49,287 nucleotides of DNA, from NCBI GenBank assembly GCA_003427395.1, contig BFEA01000005.1, forward strand, positions 2,670,506 through 2,719,792, written 5' to 3'. Both the position numbers and the translations under genes were made by a program. The notes beneath the pieces were generated by a model. It worked only from the letters and a program-made list of their open reading frames with translations, was not told the origin of the DNA and did not search any database. This document shows positions 18,756 to 28,273 of this stretch, one piece after another. Each line of letters starts with the position of its first letter. Positions within the stretch are counted from its first letter, which is position 1. This DNA is from Chara braunii (lineage: Eukaryota > Streptophyta > Charophyceae > Charales > Characeae).

Positions 18756-19591
18756 TGGAATGATCCCCACAAAATCCAACTCAAAATACCACATGCAAAT
18801 TGGGAGCATTTAGATAAAGAACACACAAGCTTGGGCGATGGCCATGAACAGTGCCAATTCAAAATCCCACTCAAAGTACAAATAACATACAAAAAGAAAT
18901 TTCGGGACTGGGTGGTCTCAACCGCTGCAACACACTCCGATGAGTACCCGACTTTCTCCCCCTCTGATCAACTTCTTCTCTTCTTCTCTTCCTCTCTTAC
19001 TCTCTATCTCTCCACTCACATCTTTGCACTGTTCATCCCGCGATGCTCCCTGCTACCGTTCCTCCCTCTACAATGTCTTGGATCTACCCTGAATGCCTCT
19101 GCGGTGTGCCTCACAACAAACGGGCGGCTATGGCCGCCAAACACTTCATCTCCCCTGTCCTGGCTATGGTGGTCTGTCGCAGCCAGGGCGCTGGTCTTCT
19201 TCCTCCCTTCAGCGCACTTCTTCGTCCAGGTCGCAAGTCCGTACAAGCTCCAGCAGCGCTTCCACAAATTTGTGAAATGAACAACTGACTGTCCTTCGAC
19301 ACTGTAGCCCAAAATATATAGTTGCAGTGGGCTGGGTGTGCCTGCTTCGATCGGTACCGGCCTCCGCCGGACTCTGCATTGCCAAGTTGCTATTTTGGGA
19401 AGTTCCCAACTTCCGTTGGTAGGCTGCTGCAAATTTTGGACTTTGGGGACTGGCATGCTCCTACAGGTACTATACTCACTGACCTGCGACGCCTACACCT
19501 ACAGACCCTAAGATTCAGCTGCTGGTAGGGTCTGAGGACTGCTATAATTGGGGAACAGGGTTTGAGAAAATTTGTAGTGTGAATCCATTCA
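18756..19591 (-). repeat. 5' LTR of element 1
   Basis: Counterpart of 9548-10361. It carries GGCGGCTATGGCCGCC near 19124-19139 and a CT-rich block near 18957-19018. Differences from the other LTR are frequent but small, so insertion is not recent. Transcription would start in this LTR and run leftwards. Confidence 0.8.
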
Positions 19592-19808
19592 CAAGGTTTA
19601 AACCACCAGTACCTTGCCGTTGTGTTTACAACTCGCGGCAGTTAACGCGCGGCGACTTTCGAGGGTCGGGCGAACGAATGCCCGGTCGCTGATATTTAAA
19701 AAAAAAAAAGAGAAAGGAAAAGAGAAATAACAGAAAAAAAAAGAGATTCGAAACGAAAAAAAAACAAAAGAAAAATGCACTGCGCGCGGGATGGGGGTAA
19801 GACTCAGA

Positions 19809-20780
19809 NNNNNNNNNNNNNNNNNNNNNNNNNNNNNNNNNNNNNNNNNNNNNNNNNNNNNNNNNNNNNNNNNNNNNNNNNNNNNNNNNNNNNNNNNNNN
19901 NNNNNNNNNNNNNNNNNNNNNNNNNNNNNNNNNNNNNNNNNNNNNNNNNNNNNNNNNNNNNNNNNNNNNNNNNNNNNNNNNNNNNNNNNNNNNNNNNNNN
20001 NNNNNNNNNNNNNNNNNNNNNNNNNNNNNNNNNNNNNNNNNNNNNNNNNNNNNNNNNNNNNNNNNNNNNNNNNNNNNNNNNNNNNNNNNNNNNNNNNNNN
20101 NNNNNNNNNNNNNNNNNNNNNNNNNNNNNNNNNNNNNNNNNNNNNNNNNNNNNNNNNNNNNNNNNNNNNNNNNNNNNNNNNNNNNNNNNNNNNNNNNNNN
20201 NNNNNNNNNNNNNNNNNNNNNNNNNNNNNNNNNNNNNNNNNNNNNNNNNNNNNNNNNNNNNNNNNNNNNNNNNNNNNNNNNNNNNNNNNNNNNNNNNNNN
20301 NNNNNNNNNNNNNNNNNNNNNNNNNNNNNNNNNNNNNNNNNNNNNNNNNNNNNNNNNNNNNNNNNNNNNNNNNNNNNNNNNNNNNNNNNNNNNNNNNNNN
20401 NNNNNNNNNNNNNNNNNNNNNNNNNNNNNNNNNNNNNNNNNNNNNNNNNNNNNNNNNNNNNNNNNNNNNNNNNNNNNNNNNNNNNNNNNNNNNNNNNNNN
20501 NNNNNNNNNNNNNNNNNNNNNNNNNNNNNNNNNNNNNNNNNNNNNNNNNNNNNNNNNNNNNNNNNNNNNNNNNNNNNNNNNNNNNNNNNNNNNNNNNNNN
20601 NNNNNNNNNNNNNNNNNNNNNNNNNNNNNNNNNNNNNNNNNNNNNNNNNNNNNNNNNNNNNNNNNNNNNNNNNNNNNNNNNNNNNNNNNNNNNNNNNNNN
20701 NNNNNNNNNNNNNNNNNNNNNNNNNNNNNNNNNNNNNNNNNNNNNNNNNNNNNNNNNNNNNNNNNNNNNNNNNNNNNNNN
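19809..20780. other. Assembly gap (972 N)
   Basis: Unresolved bases bordered on the right by a 70-bp TC microsatellite, which probably caused the gap. Any reading frame across it is meaningless. Confidence 1.

Positions 20781-20850
<70 letters not shown>
20781..20850. repeat. (TC)n microsatellite
   Basis: 35 uninterrupted TC units directly abutting the gap. The true length is unknown. Confidence 0.98.
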
Positions 20851-20852
<2 letters not shown>

Positions 20853-21058
20853 CCTGGGCTCGTTCTTCAACAGAACCGACATTGGCTTTCGTTTTTTTTT
20901 TTTTAATCAAGTAATTCGAGCGTTTTTATTTTTCCTTTTTTTTCCCCTTAGTTCAAGGTTCTTTTTCCCAACTACCGGTAGGTGTAGGCTCGACCAGGGT
21001 CGGGCAACTGGTAGCGGGTGGGTTTGGCCTTAATAACCGGAGGGTACTGGTGGTTTAA

Positions 21059-21598
21059 GTATTAGAGAACCGATTTCTTTTCTTTTTGAAACAACGGTGG
21101 GCGTGGCAGGTTTGAGTTCGCAAAGGCAAAAAAAACACGAGTTGGCAAAGAAAACAACTGCCAACTTGGAAACGACAATTTGGGTCGAAAAGTATCCGTT
21201 ATGCATTTATTTTATTTTTCTTTTCCCATCTGACACCACGACCGACCCTTGTAAAGTTGTGTAAATATGACAACCAGCCTGACACCACGGCTGTGGTGCT
21301 TTCATTGCTTTGCGAACTCGGTGCCCGGTTTCTTTGCTAGCGCGTGTTCTTTTCGCTTATTCGATACTCAACAGTGCCATGAACGTACTTACCTCTTCAA
21401 CAAGGCCCCTTCTATTCTGGGGGCTCTTATCACCGGCAAGCATGTTTCCACAACACAGAAGGTGAGAGAAATTCATGATTTGAACCACTAGTACACCCAA
21501 CCTTATTCCACCGAACGGACGTGCCGCCTGCAGACCAAAATTTTCCGAGCCTAGAAAGGAGGGGTACCCGTGGCGGGAATCACTTTGTGGTTTCAGTA
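21059..21598. other. Intergenic stretch, no supported gene
   Basis: No gene seen. A TTTGAACCACTAGTAC word near 21479-21494 resembles the TTAA-element terminus in weaker form, without an identified partner. Confidence 0.5.
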
Positions 21599-21919
21599 CC
21601 ACAAAGCCATTGGATTTCCATTGTGGAAGTTGGATTTTGGTGGCGGAAACTCATTTCGTACGGTCGCGTACGAGTTCAGCGTATAGTCTGGTCGTTTTGT
21701 TTTGTTTTGTTTTTCCCGTTTCGTTTCACTGTTTTGGTGCTGTCTCTTATACACATCTAGATGTGTATAAGAGACAGCCACAAAGCCATTGGATTTCCAT
21801 TGTGGAAGTTGGATTTTGGTGGCGGAAACTCATTTCGTACGGTCGCGTACGAGTTCAGCGTATAGTCTGGTCGTTTTGTTTTGTTTTGTTTTTCCCGTTT
21901 CGTTTCACTGTTTTGGTGC
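21599..21919. other. Assembly artefact: 142-bp duplication around a sequencing-adapter junction
   Basis: Segments 21599-21740 and 21778-21919 are the same 142 bases. Between them (21740-21777) lie two Tn5 mosaic ends head to head: CTGTCTCTTATACACATCT, then its complement. This is the junction sequence of Nextera mate-pair libraries. Translated, it gives the well-known contaminant peptide SYTHLDVYKRQ. The native locus almost certainly has one copy and no mosaic ends. Confidence 0.97.
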
Positions 21920-22041
21920 GATCCACCGACTCTCTCTCTCTTGAAAGGATTCACGCTGCAGACACCCAGTCCTGGTCCCAAGGTTTCGACAAGTCCCAAG
22001 TCCCAGGGCCATCCCGTAGGGTAGGCCGTGGGGTCTAGAGG

Positions 22042-22103
22042 CCGAAGTGTTGTAGGTCGGTAGGTGTCGGTACCGAAGTGTTATAGGTCGGTAGGAGTCC
22101 GCC
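22042..22103. repeat. Tandem duplication, about 31-bp unit
   Basis: CCGAAGTGTT(G/A)TAGGTCGGTAGG occurs twice in tandem (22042 and 22073). GTCCAG/GTCCCAAG-rich DNA follows to about 22200. Confidence 0.6.
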
Positions 22104-22299
22104 CGATACTCGACAAGAAAAGTCCAGAAGTGTCCAGTCCAGTCTGGCAGTCCCAAGTCCAATTTTGCAGCGTGTCCCAGGAAAGTCCAAAAGCTACCGG
22201 GCCAACAAAATGTTTGCAGCAGACAAGCCGCGGCCGACTGGTACCGGTCTGAAGCAGGCCTAGCCAAGCCAAGCCCAGCGAAGCCAAGTCCTATGTTTA

Positions 22300-22792
22300 G
22301 CTGCTAAAGTGCAGCGGCTCATCACTTGTTCAGTTGCGAGATGCAGAAGCGCTGCTGTTGCTTGTGCGTTAAGGCAACTTGGGCACTGTGTGCCTGAGGA
22401 AGGAGAGGGCGTCTGTGAGATACTCCATAGCTAGACTAGACGTAGAGTAGTAGGACGACGGCCGCACCAAGGTGTAAGCTGCCTGAGTGGGTGTATTCAG
22501 CAGGGTAACGATCCAAGGTAGAGAGAGAGACGAGAGAGAGTGAGGTAGAGCGAGTCGAGTCAGGGAGAGAGAAAAGAGGGGAGAAGCCATAGCCGGTATT
22601 TGGTTGAGATCCGTTGCGTGTGTGTGCGGCCGAGCCGCTGGAGACAAACATTCTTGTATATTGATAATAATATTGGAGACGACATCTGCAGGTGTTGGTT
22701 GTATCTCGATTTGGCTTCTCATGTGTGAACCCTCATGTAAATGTTCATTGATGTATCTGTGGTTGAACTTGACAAGTACTTGGCTCATTTCA
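22300..22792 (+). repeat. 5' LTR of element 2 (left boundary not determined)
   Basis: It ends ...CATTTCA at 22792, right before the primer-binding site. It contains a GA-rich block (about 22520-22580) followed by GAAGCCATAGCCGG (22584-22597). The latter is the sense-strand form of the motif seen in all other LTRs here. With no 3' LTR in the window the left end cannot be fixed. Confidence 0.5.
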
Positions 22793-22793
22793 G

Positions 22794-22805
22794 TGGTATC
22801 AAAGC
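22794..22805 (+). other. Primer-binding site, initiator tRNA-Met (element 2)
   Basis: TGGTATCAAAGC differs by one base from TGGTATCAGAGC, the complement of the plant initiator tRNA-Met 3' end. It lies one base downstream of the LTR CA end. This is where minus-strand cDNA synthesis would begin. Confidence 0.8.
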
Positions 22806-23989
22806 TGGTTCCCTCTGCATCTGCTCGGAGTTGAGATGCTGGCAATGAAGAAGGCCGGCGGGCAAGGGAAAAAAAAAAAAAAAGATTAGGGTTGACTGCA
22901 TGTTGAGGGCCAAAGAAGAAGGGGCATTGCAAGGAGCAAGGGGAGCATGTACTTGTGACCGAGGAGCTTCATCAAGGGAACGTTCAAGGAGTGAAAATTG
23001 TGAAGTGCTTCTTTGCCCTGGCCCTGTCGTTTACGCAATTTGAATTTTGTTGTGAATGGTACCTTCCCACGTACTTCCCTGGTGACCTCTGCTGCAAATC
23101 GGTTTCTGTTTATGCCATCTTGTCATTTGAGTCAGCAGTCACACTTGGTCTGATTGTTGCTTGGTGAGTCAGAGACCGATCTGTCCTGGAGGAAAGGCTC
23201 CTCCCCCTTGTGGGGGAAGTGGTTAGGGTTGCCGTCCTACCTGGGGGCATGGGTACCTAGTGGGTCCCTTATCCCGTGAGAGTGAAAGTTTCGCGTGTGA
23301 TGCAGGTCGGTCTAGGGTAGCAAATCGGCAGCTGGATGTATCCCCGGACCTAGTAAGGAGCACGGGGAATGAGTGGCGGGTTCTCGTAAAACAACCCGGC
23401 TATGCCAATGACCGGTGCTAAGCAGTGTGTGACCAAAGACTATGAGACGCAGTGAGGAGTTATAGAGGGCAGTAGGGTTCACCAACTGTATAATGCATGG
23501 ACAAAGTAGGGGTGAGACTTAAGGTCCACCGGTTGTGGATGCCAGGGAGATCCCCCAAGGACCTGTACTGATTGGCTGGCTAGTCGCTGGTGGTAGTTAT
23601 ACCTGAAAATCGCTGCAATCAGTGAGGAACCAGTCTAAGTCTTAAGAGTGATCCTTCATATCAGTGGGCACGGCGTCCTGTTTGCGTCGTTAAATAATTC
23701 CTGAGGTCTGTGCTGGCTTACCTTAAACTGTCGGAGAGCTGTAGTGACAGAAGTGGGAAGGGAACTAACTATCAAACCCTGATTTAGGTTAGGTTAAGTA
23801 TAAGTATTGAGGGCAGCTAAGTGTTGAGGAGTAGGCCTAAGTGGTGAGGAAGCGGAGTCAACTTCTCTATGATGACCCTCGTCGTGGATGGCTACCCGAT
23901 GTTTGGCTTCTTGGCTCTGTTCGCTATATGGGCCCCCCTTCGTTTCCAGTGGGATTCGCCCGGACCTTTGGCATGCACGTGGTGAGTTG
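22806..23989 (+). other. 5' leader of element 2, no ORF
   Basis: About 1.2 kb of leader with no plausible protein. Long leaders are common in gypsy elements. Its last 100 bases (23880-23930) match the segment just upstream of gag in element 1 on the opposite strand. Confidence 0.55.
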
Positions 23990-25860
23990 ATCCGGACCAT
24001 CCACACAACCATACTCCGCTGAACAGCATGCCGAGATTGATAGAAAGCTGGCGGAGAAGAAGGAGGAGGAGAGGAGAAAAAGGAGGAGAAGAGGAAGGAG
24101 AAAGAGGAAGAAAAAGAGAGATGGGAAAATGAGAGAAGGGAGTTGAGGAGAAGCTAAAAACGCTAGAGAAACAAAAACGGTAGGCTGAAGTGGTAGTAGT
24201 AGTAGAAGAAGACGAAGAAGAAAAAGGAGAAGAAGATGAAGGAGAGGAGGTGAAGCTGGACGACCCCAGACATAGGGTTGAAGGAGGTATACGAACCAAA
24301 AGGGGAGAGTCGAGTCAACTGCATTTCTACCCAGTTGACACCCATACGTGGATGGAGAAGTTTGGGTTCAGGAAGGATGAGTGGGCAAAAGAGTTAGTGG
24401 CCGAGAGGGCTGAACTCACAACAAAGTTGGAGGCGGCAGAGGACGACGCTGAGAGAGAACTGCTGATGGAGTGCTGATGCAGGAAATGGAACATGAATTG
24501 CAGCAGCGGCTCCTGATAAAAACAAAGGGTGGAGCAAGGTGAGAATAGGAGGTTGAAAGCTGAGGGGGAAGAGATTGAACACCAGCTGAAGGAGCAGAAA
24601 GGTCGTGAGGGAGAGTGGAAGGATGGTCGTACCCTCATGATTAATGCCTTGCTGCACACTAAGCAGAAACTCACCACCATAAACATGTCTGTTGCCGGAC
24701 TCAAACAACACAATCATGAGTTCAAAGGCACTTGGAACAACTAGCCTAGTGTCGCTGCCCACCAAATAGATGAGCATGTTGGGGGTTATGCACAACAATT
24801 GGAAGGCATCTTCACCTTGAAATTAGTAGACACTGTCGCCACGATAAAGGTAGCAACTGGGAGTGGAGGTGGAGATGATGGTGGTGATGATGGGAAGGGA
24901 GGCGAAGGCCCTAAAAAGGAAGGAGATCCGAAGAGGGAAGAAAGACCACCCGAAGGGGGAGATAGAAGAGAAAAGATGAAGGTAAAGCCCCCCTGGACCT
25001 ATCACGGAAAAAGGGAAGAAAATTTCTATCAGTGGGAGGCGCGCATGGGCACCTACATGTACGGACAATTGATACCATACTGGGACCGTGTCTTGATGGC
25101 AAATTCGTGCCTCGGGGGAGATGCTGTAAATTTTTCTCTCTCCCTAATGAAAGAGGTGGGGTGCACATCGATGGTAGAATACTCCCAACGGACCCGCATT
25201 GAAGATTTTTTCCTGGCCTTAAAGAATCGATTTGAGGACAAAAACCAGGCCAGACGTACTAAGCATCTGATCCTCAACATAGCCGATCGGAAATGGGAGA
25301 GTGTGTCGGCACTAACGACCACTATGGACGAACTCGTGCAGTACCCCGAGTATGGTCTCACTCCAGTGCAGATCTTGAACAACTTTGCACGGGCACTTCC
25401 CGAACCCCATCGATTCTAACTGTATGCCCAAACTAAGGAAGAGGGCATGACATACGAAAAATTTAGTAAGATGGTTGTTGACCACACCGACTTCCTCCAA
25501 GAGGCAAACTATTGCCATTACTGGAAGGACTTACGGAAAAGGAGGTCGTTGGAAGAACTAGATGATATGTGGGAGCATAGAAGGAAAGGATAGTCTTCTG
25601 GTCACATTCGAGGGCAGTGGATTCGAGGAACTGCCTGTAGATTACGGACTGGAAGAGCTTAACAGCAACCAAGTAGCCTAGGGAGCTATTGCAGCCCCGG
25701 GGGGAGGGCGACAAGGAGGAAGAGGAGCCCGAGGAAGAGGTGGAGGAATAGGAGTCGCAGTCGCTTCTGCTGGGCCTTTAGACGCAGACAGACAGAAAGA
25801 CAGAAGCGCGCGCTGAACGGACACCCTCTTGTTTGAAGGACCCTATGACATAAACTGATG
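23990..25860 (+). pseudogene. Gag polyprotein (element 2)
   Basis: It begins near QPYSAEQHAEIDRKLAEKK, equivalent to the element 1 gag start. A K/E-rich coiled coil (24010-24480) follows. The capsid part (24799-25419) contains KPPWTYHGKREENFYQWEA, LKNRFEDKNQARRTKHLILN and LTPVQILNNFARALPEPHRF, then a stop. Later comes a Gly/Arg tract (GRQGGRGARGRGGGIG near 25708). The zinc knuckle found in element 1 is absent: the reading passes from the RGG tract to the pre-protease region across about 60 bp near 25800-25860. Several frameshifts are present. Confidence 0.75.
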
Positions 25861-25973
25861 TAGGCCCCCACCCAGTTAGTTGTCCATAGATCGTTTGTGC
25901 TAGGGTCTCTCTGGGTGGTTCCCTCTCAGGCATCGGTGATGAGCTCATCACTCATTGCCAAACTTGGGTCGAA

Positions 25974-26267
25974 ATGAAGAAGAAGAGTTCATGGCAACTA
26001 ATTTTAGCAGATGTAGAAATTAGTAGGGAGCGAGTAGGCGCGTTAGTTGATAGTGGATCTACACGTAGCTACATTAGCCGAAAGGGATTGCAGAAAATGC
26101 ACCTCGACATGAAAGTTATGAAATTGGACGAGCCAGTCGTGAGCAAGCTGACAGACAATCACGAAATGAGAGTCAAAAAGTACGTCGAAGGGGTAAAGGC
26201 ATACTTCCGGTTTGAGGGGGGGAACAAGGTAGAGAAAGTTTCGCACTCCCTGACTCGTGAGGGCTGA
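25974..26267 (+). pseudogene. Aspartic protease (element 2), first copy
   Basis: VGALVDSGSTRSYISRKGLQ carries the DSG active site of a retropepsin. KMHLDMKVMKLDEPVVSKL and VKAYFRFEGGNKVEKV follow. The end of the domain, which in the second copy reads LPFDLILGTNWGEA, has been deleted here, so this copy is incomplete. Confidence 0.8.
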
Positions 26268-27380
26268 CGTGAAGTTGGGCGAGCATGAATGCTGGTTGCC
26301 CAGCCCTGAAGGAGGCAAAAAGAAAATGCGGTTGTTTCATGAGCCTGGAGTAGAGTCCAGTTTGTCCTTTTGTTGTACGAGTGCACCTGCGTTCGCCAGG
26401 CTCGTGGTCAAGACCGACTTGGTTGATCAAGTCTTTGTAGCGTAGGTTAGACCGGTTAGTGAAGGCAAGAAGGAGGAGGAGCAAACACCACCCACAATTG
26501 AAAAACTGCTGAAGTAGTTCATAGATGTGGAAGAGACCCCGACAAGAGTAGTGGAAAGGGAAATCAAGCACCGGATAGAGATAGAGTCCGGTAGCAAAAC
26601 TCCCAAGGGGCCTATTTATCGAATGTCTCCTAAAGAACTCGATGAGGTGCGCAGGCAGCTTGATGAATTGACAGAAAAGGGGTGGATTAAGCCCAACTCC
26701 TCACCATATGGTGAGCCCGATAGAAAAATTATGAAATTGGACGAGCCAGTCGTCAGCAGGTTGGCAGACAATCTCGAAATGAGAGTCGAAGAGTACGTCG
26801 AAGGGGTGAAGGCATACTTCCGGTTGGAGGGGGGGAACAAGGTAGAGAAAGTTATGCTCCTTGACTCTCTTAATGGAGGACAACCTACCTTTCGACTTGA
26901 TCCTAGGGACAAATTGGGGAGAGGCCGCGAAGACGGACGTGAAGATGGGCGAGCATGATTGCTGGCTGCCCAACCCAGAAGGAGGCAAAAAGAAAATGCG
27001 GTTGTTTTACGAGTCTGGAGTAGAGTCCAGTTTGTCCCTTTGATGTACGAGTGCCCGTGCGTTCGCCAGACACATGGTCAAGGTTGACTTGGTTGATCAA
27101 GTCTTCGTAGCGTATGTCAGACCGGTTAGTGAAGGCAAGAAGGAGGAGCAAACGCCACCCGCAGTTGAAAAACTGCTGAAAGAGTTCGCTGATGTAGGAG
27201 AGACCCCGACAGGAGTAGTGGAAAAGGAAATCAAGCACCGAATAGAGATAGAGACGAGTAGCAAAACTCCCAAGGGGCCCATTTATCGAATGTCTCCCAA
27301 AGAACTCGATGAGCTGCGCAGTCAACTTGACGAATTGATAGAAAAGGGGTGGATTAGGCCCAACTCCTCACCGTATGGCG
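26112..27380 (+). repeat. Tandem duplication of the protease-RT linker (element 2)
   Basis: Copy A (about 26112-26711) and copy B (about 26722-27380) both run from KLDEPVVS through KTPKGPIYRMSPKELDE to the SPYG at the RT entry. Copy A lacks about 65 bp present in B near 26255. Both have diverged by many substitutions, so the duplication is old. In copy A a TAG (26442) and a second TAG (26515) replace TAT and GAG of copy B. Confidence 0.85.
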
Positions 27381-27420
27381 CATCGATCCTACTGAAAGGA
27401 AAACTAAGGAAAACATCTTA
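26722..27420 (+). pseudogene. Protease C-terminal part and RT linker, second copy (element 2)
   Basis: LPFDLILGTNWGEAAKTDVK (about 26877-26936) is the protease C-terminal segment. The linker VEKLLKEFADVGETPTGVVE...MSPKELDELRSQL follows. After GWIRPNSSPYGA the RT reading is lost at about 27382. The next 370 bp are unrelated. Confidence 0.75.
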
Positions 27421-27754
27421 GGAGAACAAAGGCCTAACTGGAGAAGAGTACCCCAAGTCCCCACACTTTGTTATCCACCCCTCCCCCCTCCAAACCTCAC
27501 CTCATCCTTCATCGACTTTGCGAGCAAAGACTGGCCACCTTGTAGTCGACACTCACTCGACCATCCTCGAAGGCCACTCGATGAAGATAAACGGATTGTG
27601 GCAAACCACGTTGCGAGCGCAACCCGCTGAACCTGCCAGCCGCCCCTTGCAGGTTAGTCCGGAGAGATGGAGGGATGTCATCGTCCAAAGCACCCCCACC
27701 CTCGCCATGCTTGCGGTGGTACTCTTCCCTCCCAACTGCGCCCACGGAGCCCAC
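27382..27754. other. Insertion within RT of element 2
   Basis: About 370 bp separate SPYG (RT entry) from RMCIDYRGLKAITIKN (RT finger). In element 1 these are only about 20 residues apart. The segment shows no motif and no clear target duplication. It could be a small insertion or scrambled DNA. Confidence 0.5.
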
Positions 27755-28273
27755 TGCGCATGTGCATCGACTACAGGGGTTTAAAAGCCATTACGATAAA
27801 GAACGCTGCTGATAGGGTGCAAAGATGCAAATATTTTTCCAAATTTGGCTTGAAGTCGGGCTACTATCAGATAGAGGTACAGCCCGAAGACCAGCACAAG
27901 GCGGTTTTTTTTAACTCGCTATGGCCACTATGAACTTGTGGTCATGCCGTTTGGCCTGACGAATGCCCCTGCTACCTTCCAAAGATGCATGAATGATCTC
28001 TTTCGTGAATGGCTAGATAAGTTCATAGTCGTTTATCTAGACGATATTTTGATTTTTCGTAAAACTTTAGAGGAGCACCAGCAGCATCTGCATCTGATCT
28101 TAGAAAAGTTGCGCACTGTGAAGTTCAAGGTGAACCCGAAGGAGTGTGAGGGCGAAGCGTCAAGTGCTATATTTAGGCTACGTGTTAGATGGAGATGGAG
28201 TCAGACTGGAATACGCAAAGATAGCAGCAATCAGGGATTGGCCAACACCGCACACATTGGGCGAACTGCAGTC
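27752..28273 (+). pseudogene. Reverse transcriptase, partial (element 2)
   Basis: RMCIDYRGLKAITIKNA is followed directly by ADRVQRCKYFSKFGLKSGYYQ. The usual dozen residues containing PLxRIDDLL are deleted, and the first catalytic Asp (KID) is F-G (SKFGLKS). A T run at 27905-27912 shifts the frame. Then VVMPFGLTNAPATFQRCMND and IVVYLDDILIF (YLDD intact). The thumb breaks off at 28273, before RNase H. Not functional. Confidence 0.85.

Larger units (their letters stand above)
9548..19591 (-). mobile_element. Complete Ty3/gypsy chromovirus-like retrotransposon (element 1) with nested insertion
   Basis: Two direct repeats about 815-835 bp long (9548-10361 and 18756-19591) bracket minus-strand gag, protease, RT, RNase H, integrase and a chromodomain-like tail in gypsy order. 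The LTRs start TG and end CA on the coding strand. The same four bases, CAAG, flank both sides (9544-9547, 19592-19595), a candidate target duplication. A 2.3 kb insertion (11731-14022) splits pol. Without it the element is about 7.75 kb, normal for a gypsy element. Frameshifts, stops and lost catalytic residues show it is dead; another copy would be needed for mobilisation. Confidence 0.85.
19598..21058. mobile_element. TTAA-flanked TIR element, copy 2 (contains assembly gap)
   Basis: ACCACCAGTACC at 19602-19613 and GGTACTGGTGGT at 21043-21054 are perfect 12-bp inverted repeats. Each is flanked by TTAA (19598-19601, 21055-21058). The same ends bound the 151-bp element at 5423-5573. The interior is mostly a 972-base gap, so a transposase cannot be excluded. 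Element 1 sits immediately to the left, its candidate target duplication ending two bases before the TIR side. Confidence 0.5.
22300..28273 (+). mobile_element. Ty3/gypsy retrotransposon (element 2), 3'-truncated
   Basis: A plus-strand element related to element 1 in protein sequence. Probable 5' LTR (end at 22792), PBS, long leader, gag, protease and RT follow in order. The sequence leaves RT near 28273, inside the segment equivalent to element 1 DWPTPHTLTELWS, and enters a different element. RNase H, integrase and 3' LTR are missing. Inside, the protease-to-RT linker is duplicated in tandem and RT carries an insertion and a deletion. Confidence 0.8.

Noticed and set aside
19626-20914. Long frames of 370-420 codons on both strands
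   Set aside because: They consist almost entirely of undetermined bases in the 972-N gap plus the TC repeat.
21610-22038. 142-codon plus-strand frame with SYTHLDVYKRQ
   Set aside because: Created by the Tn5 mosaic-end junction; the peptide is a known adapter artefact.
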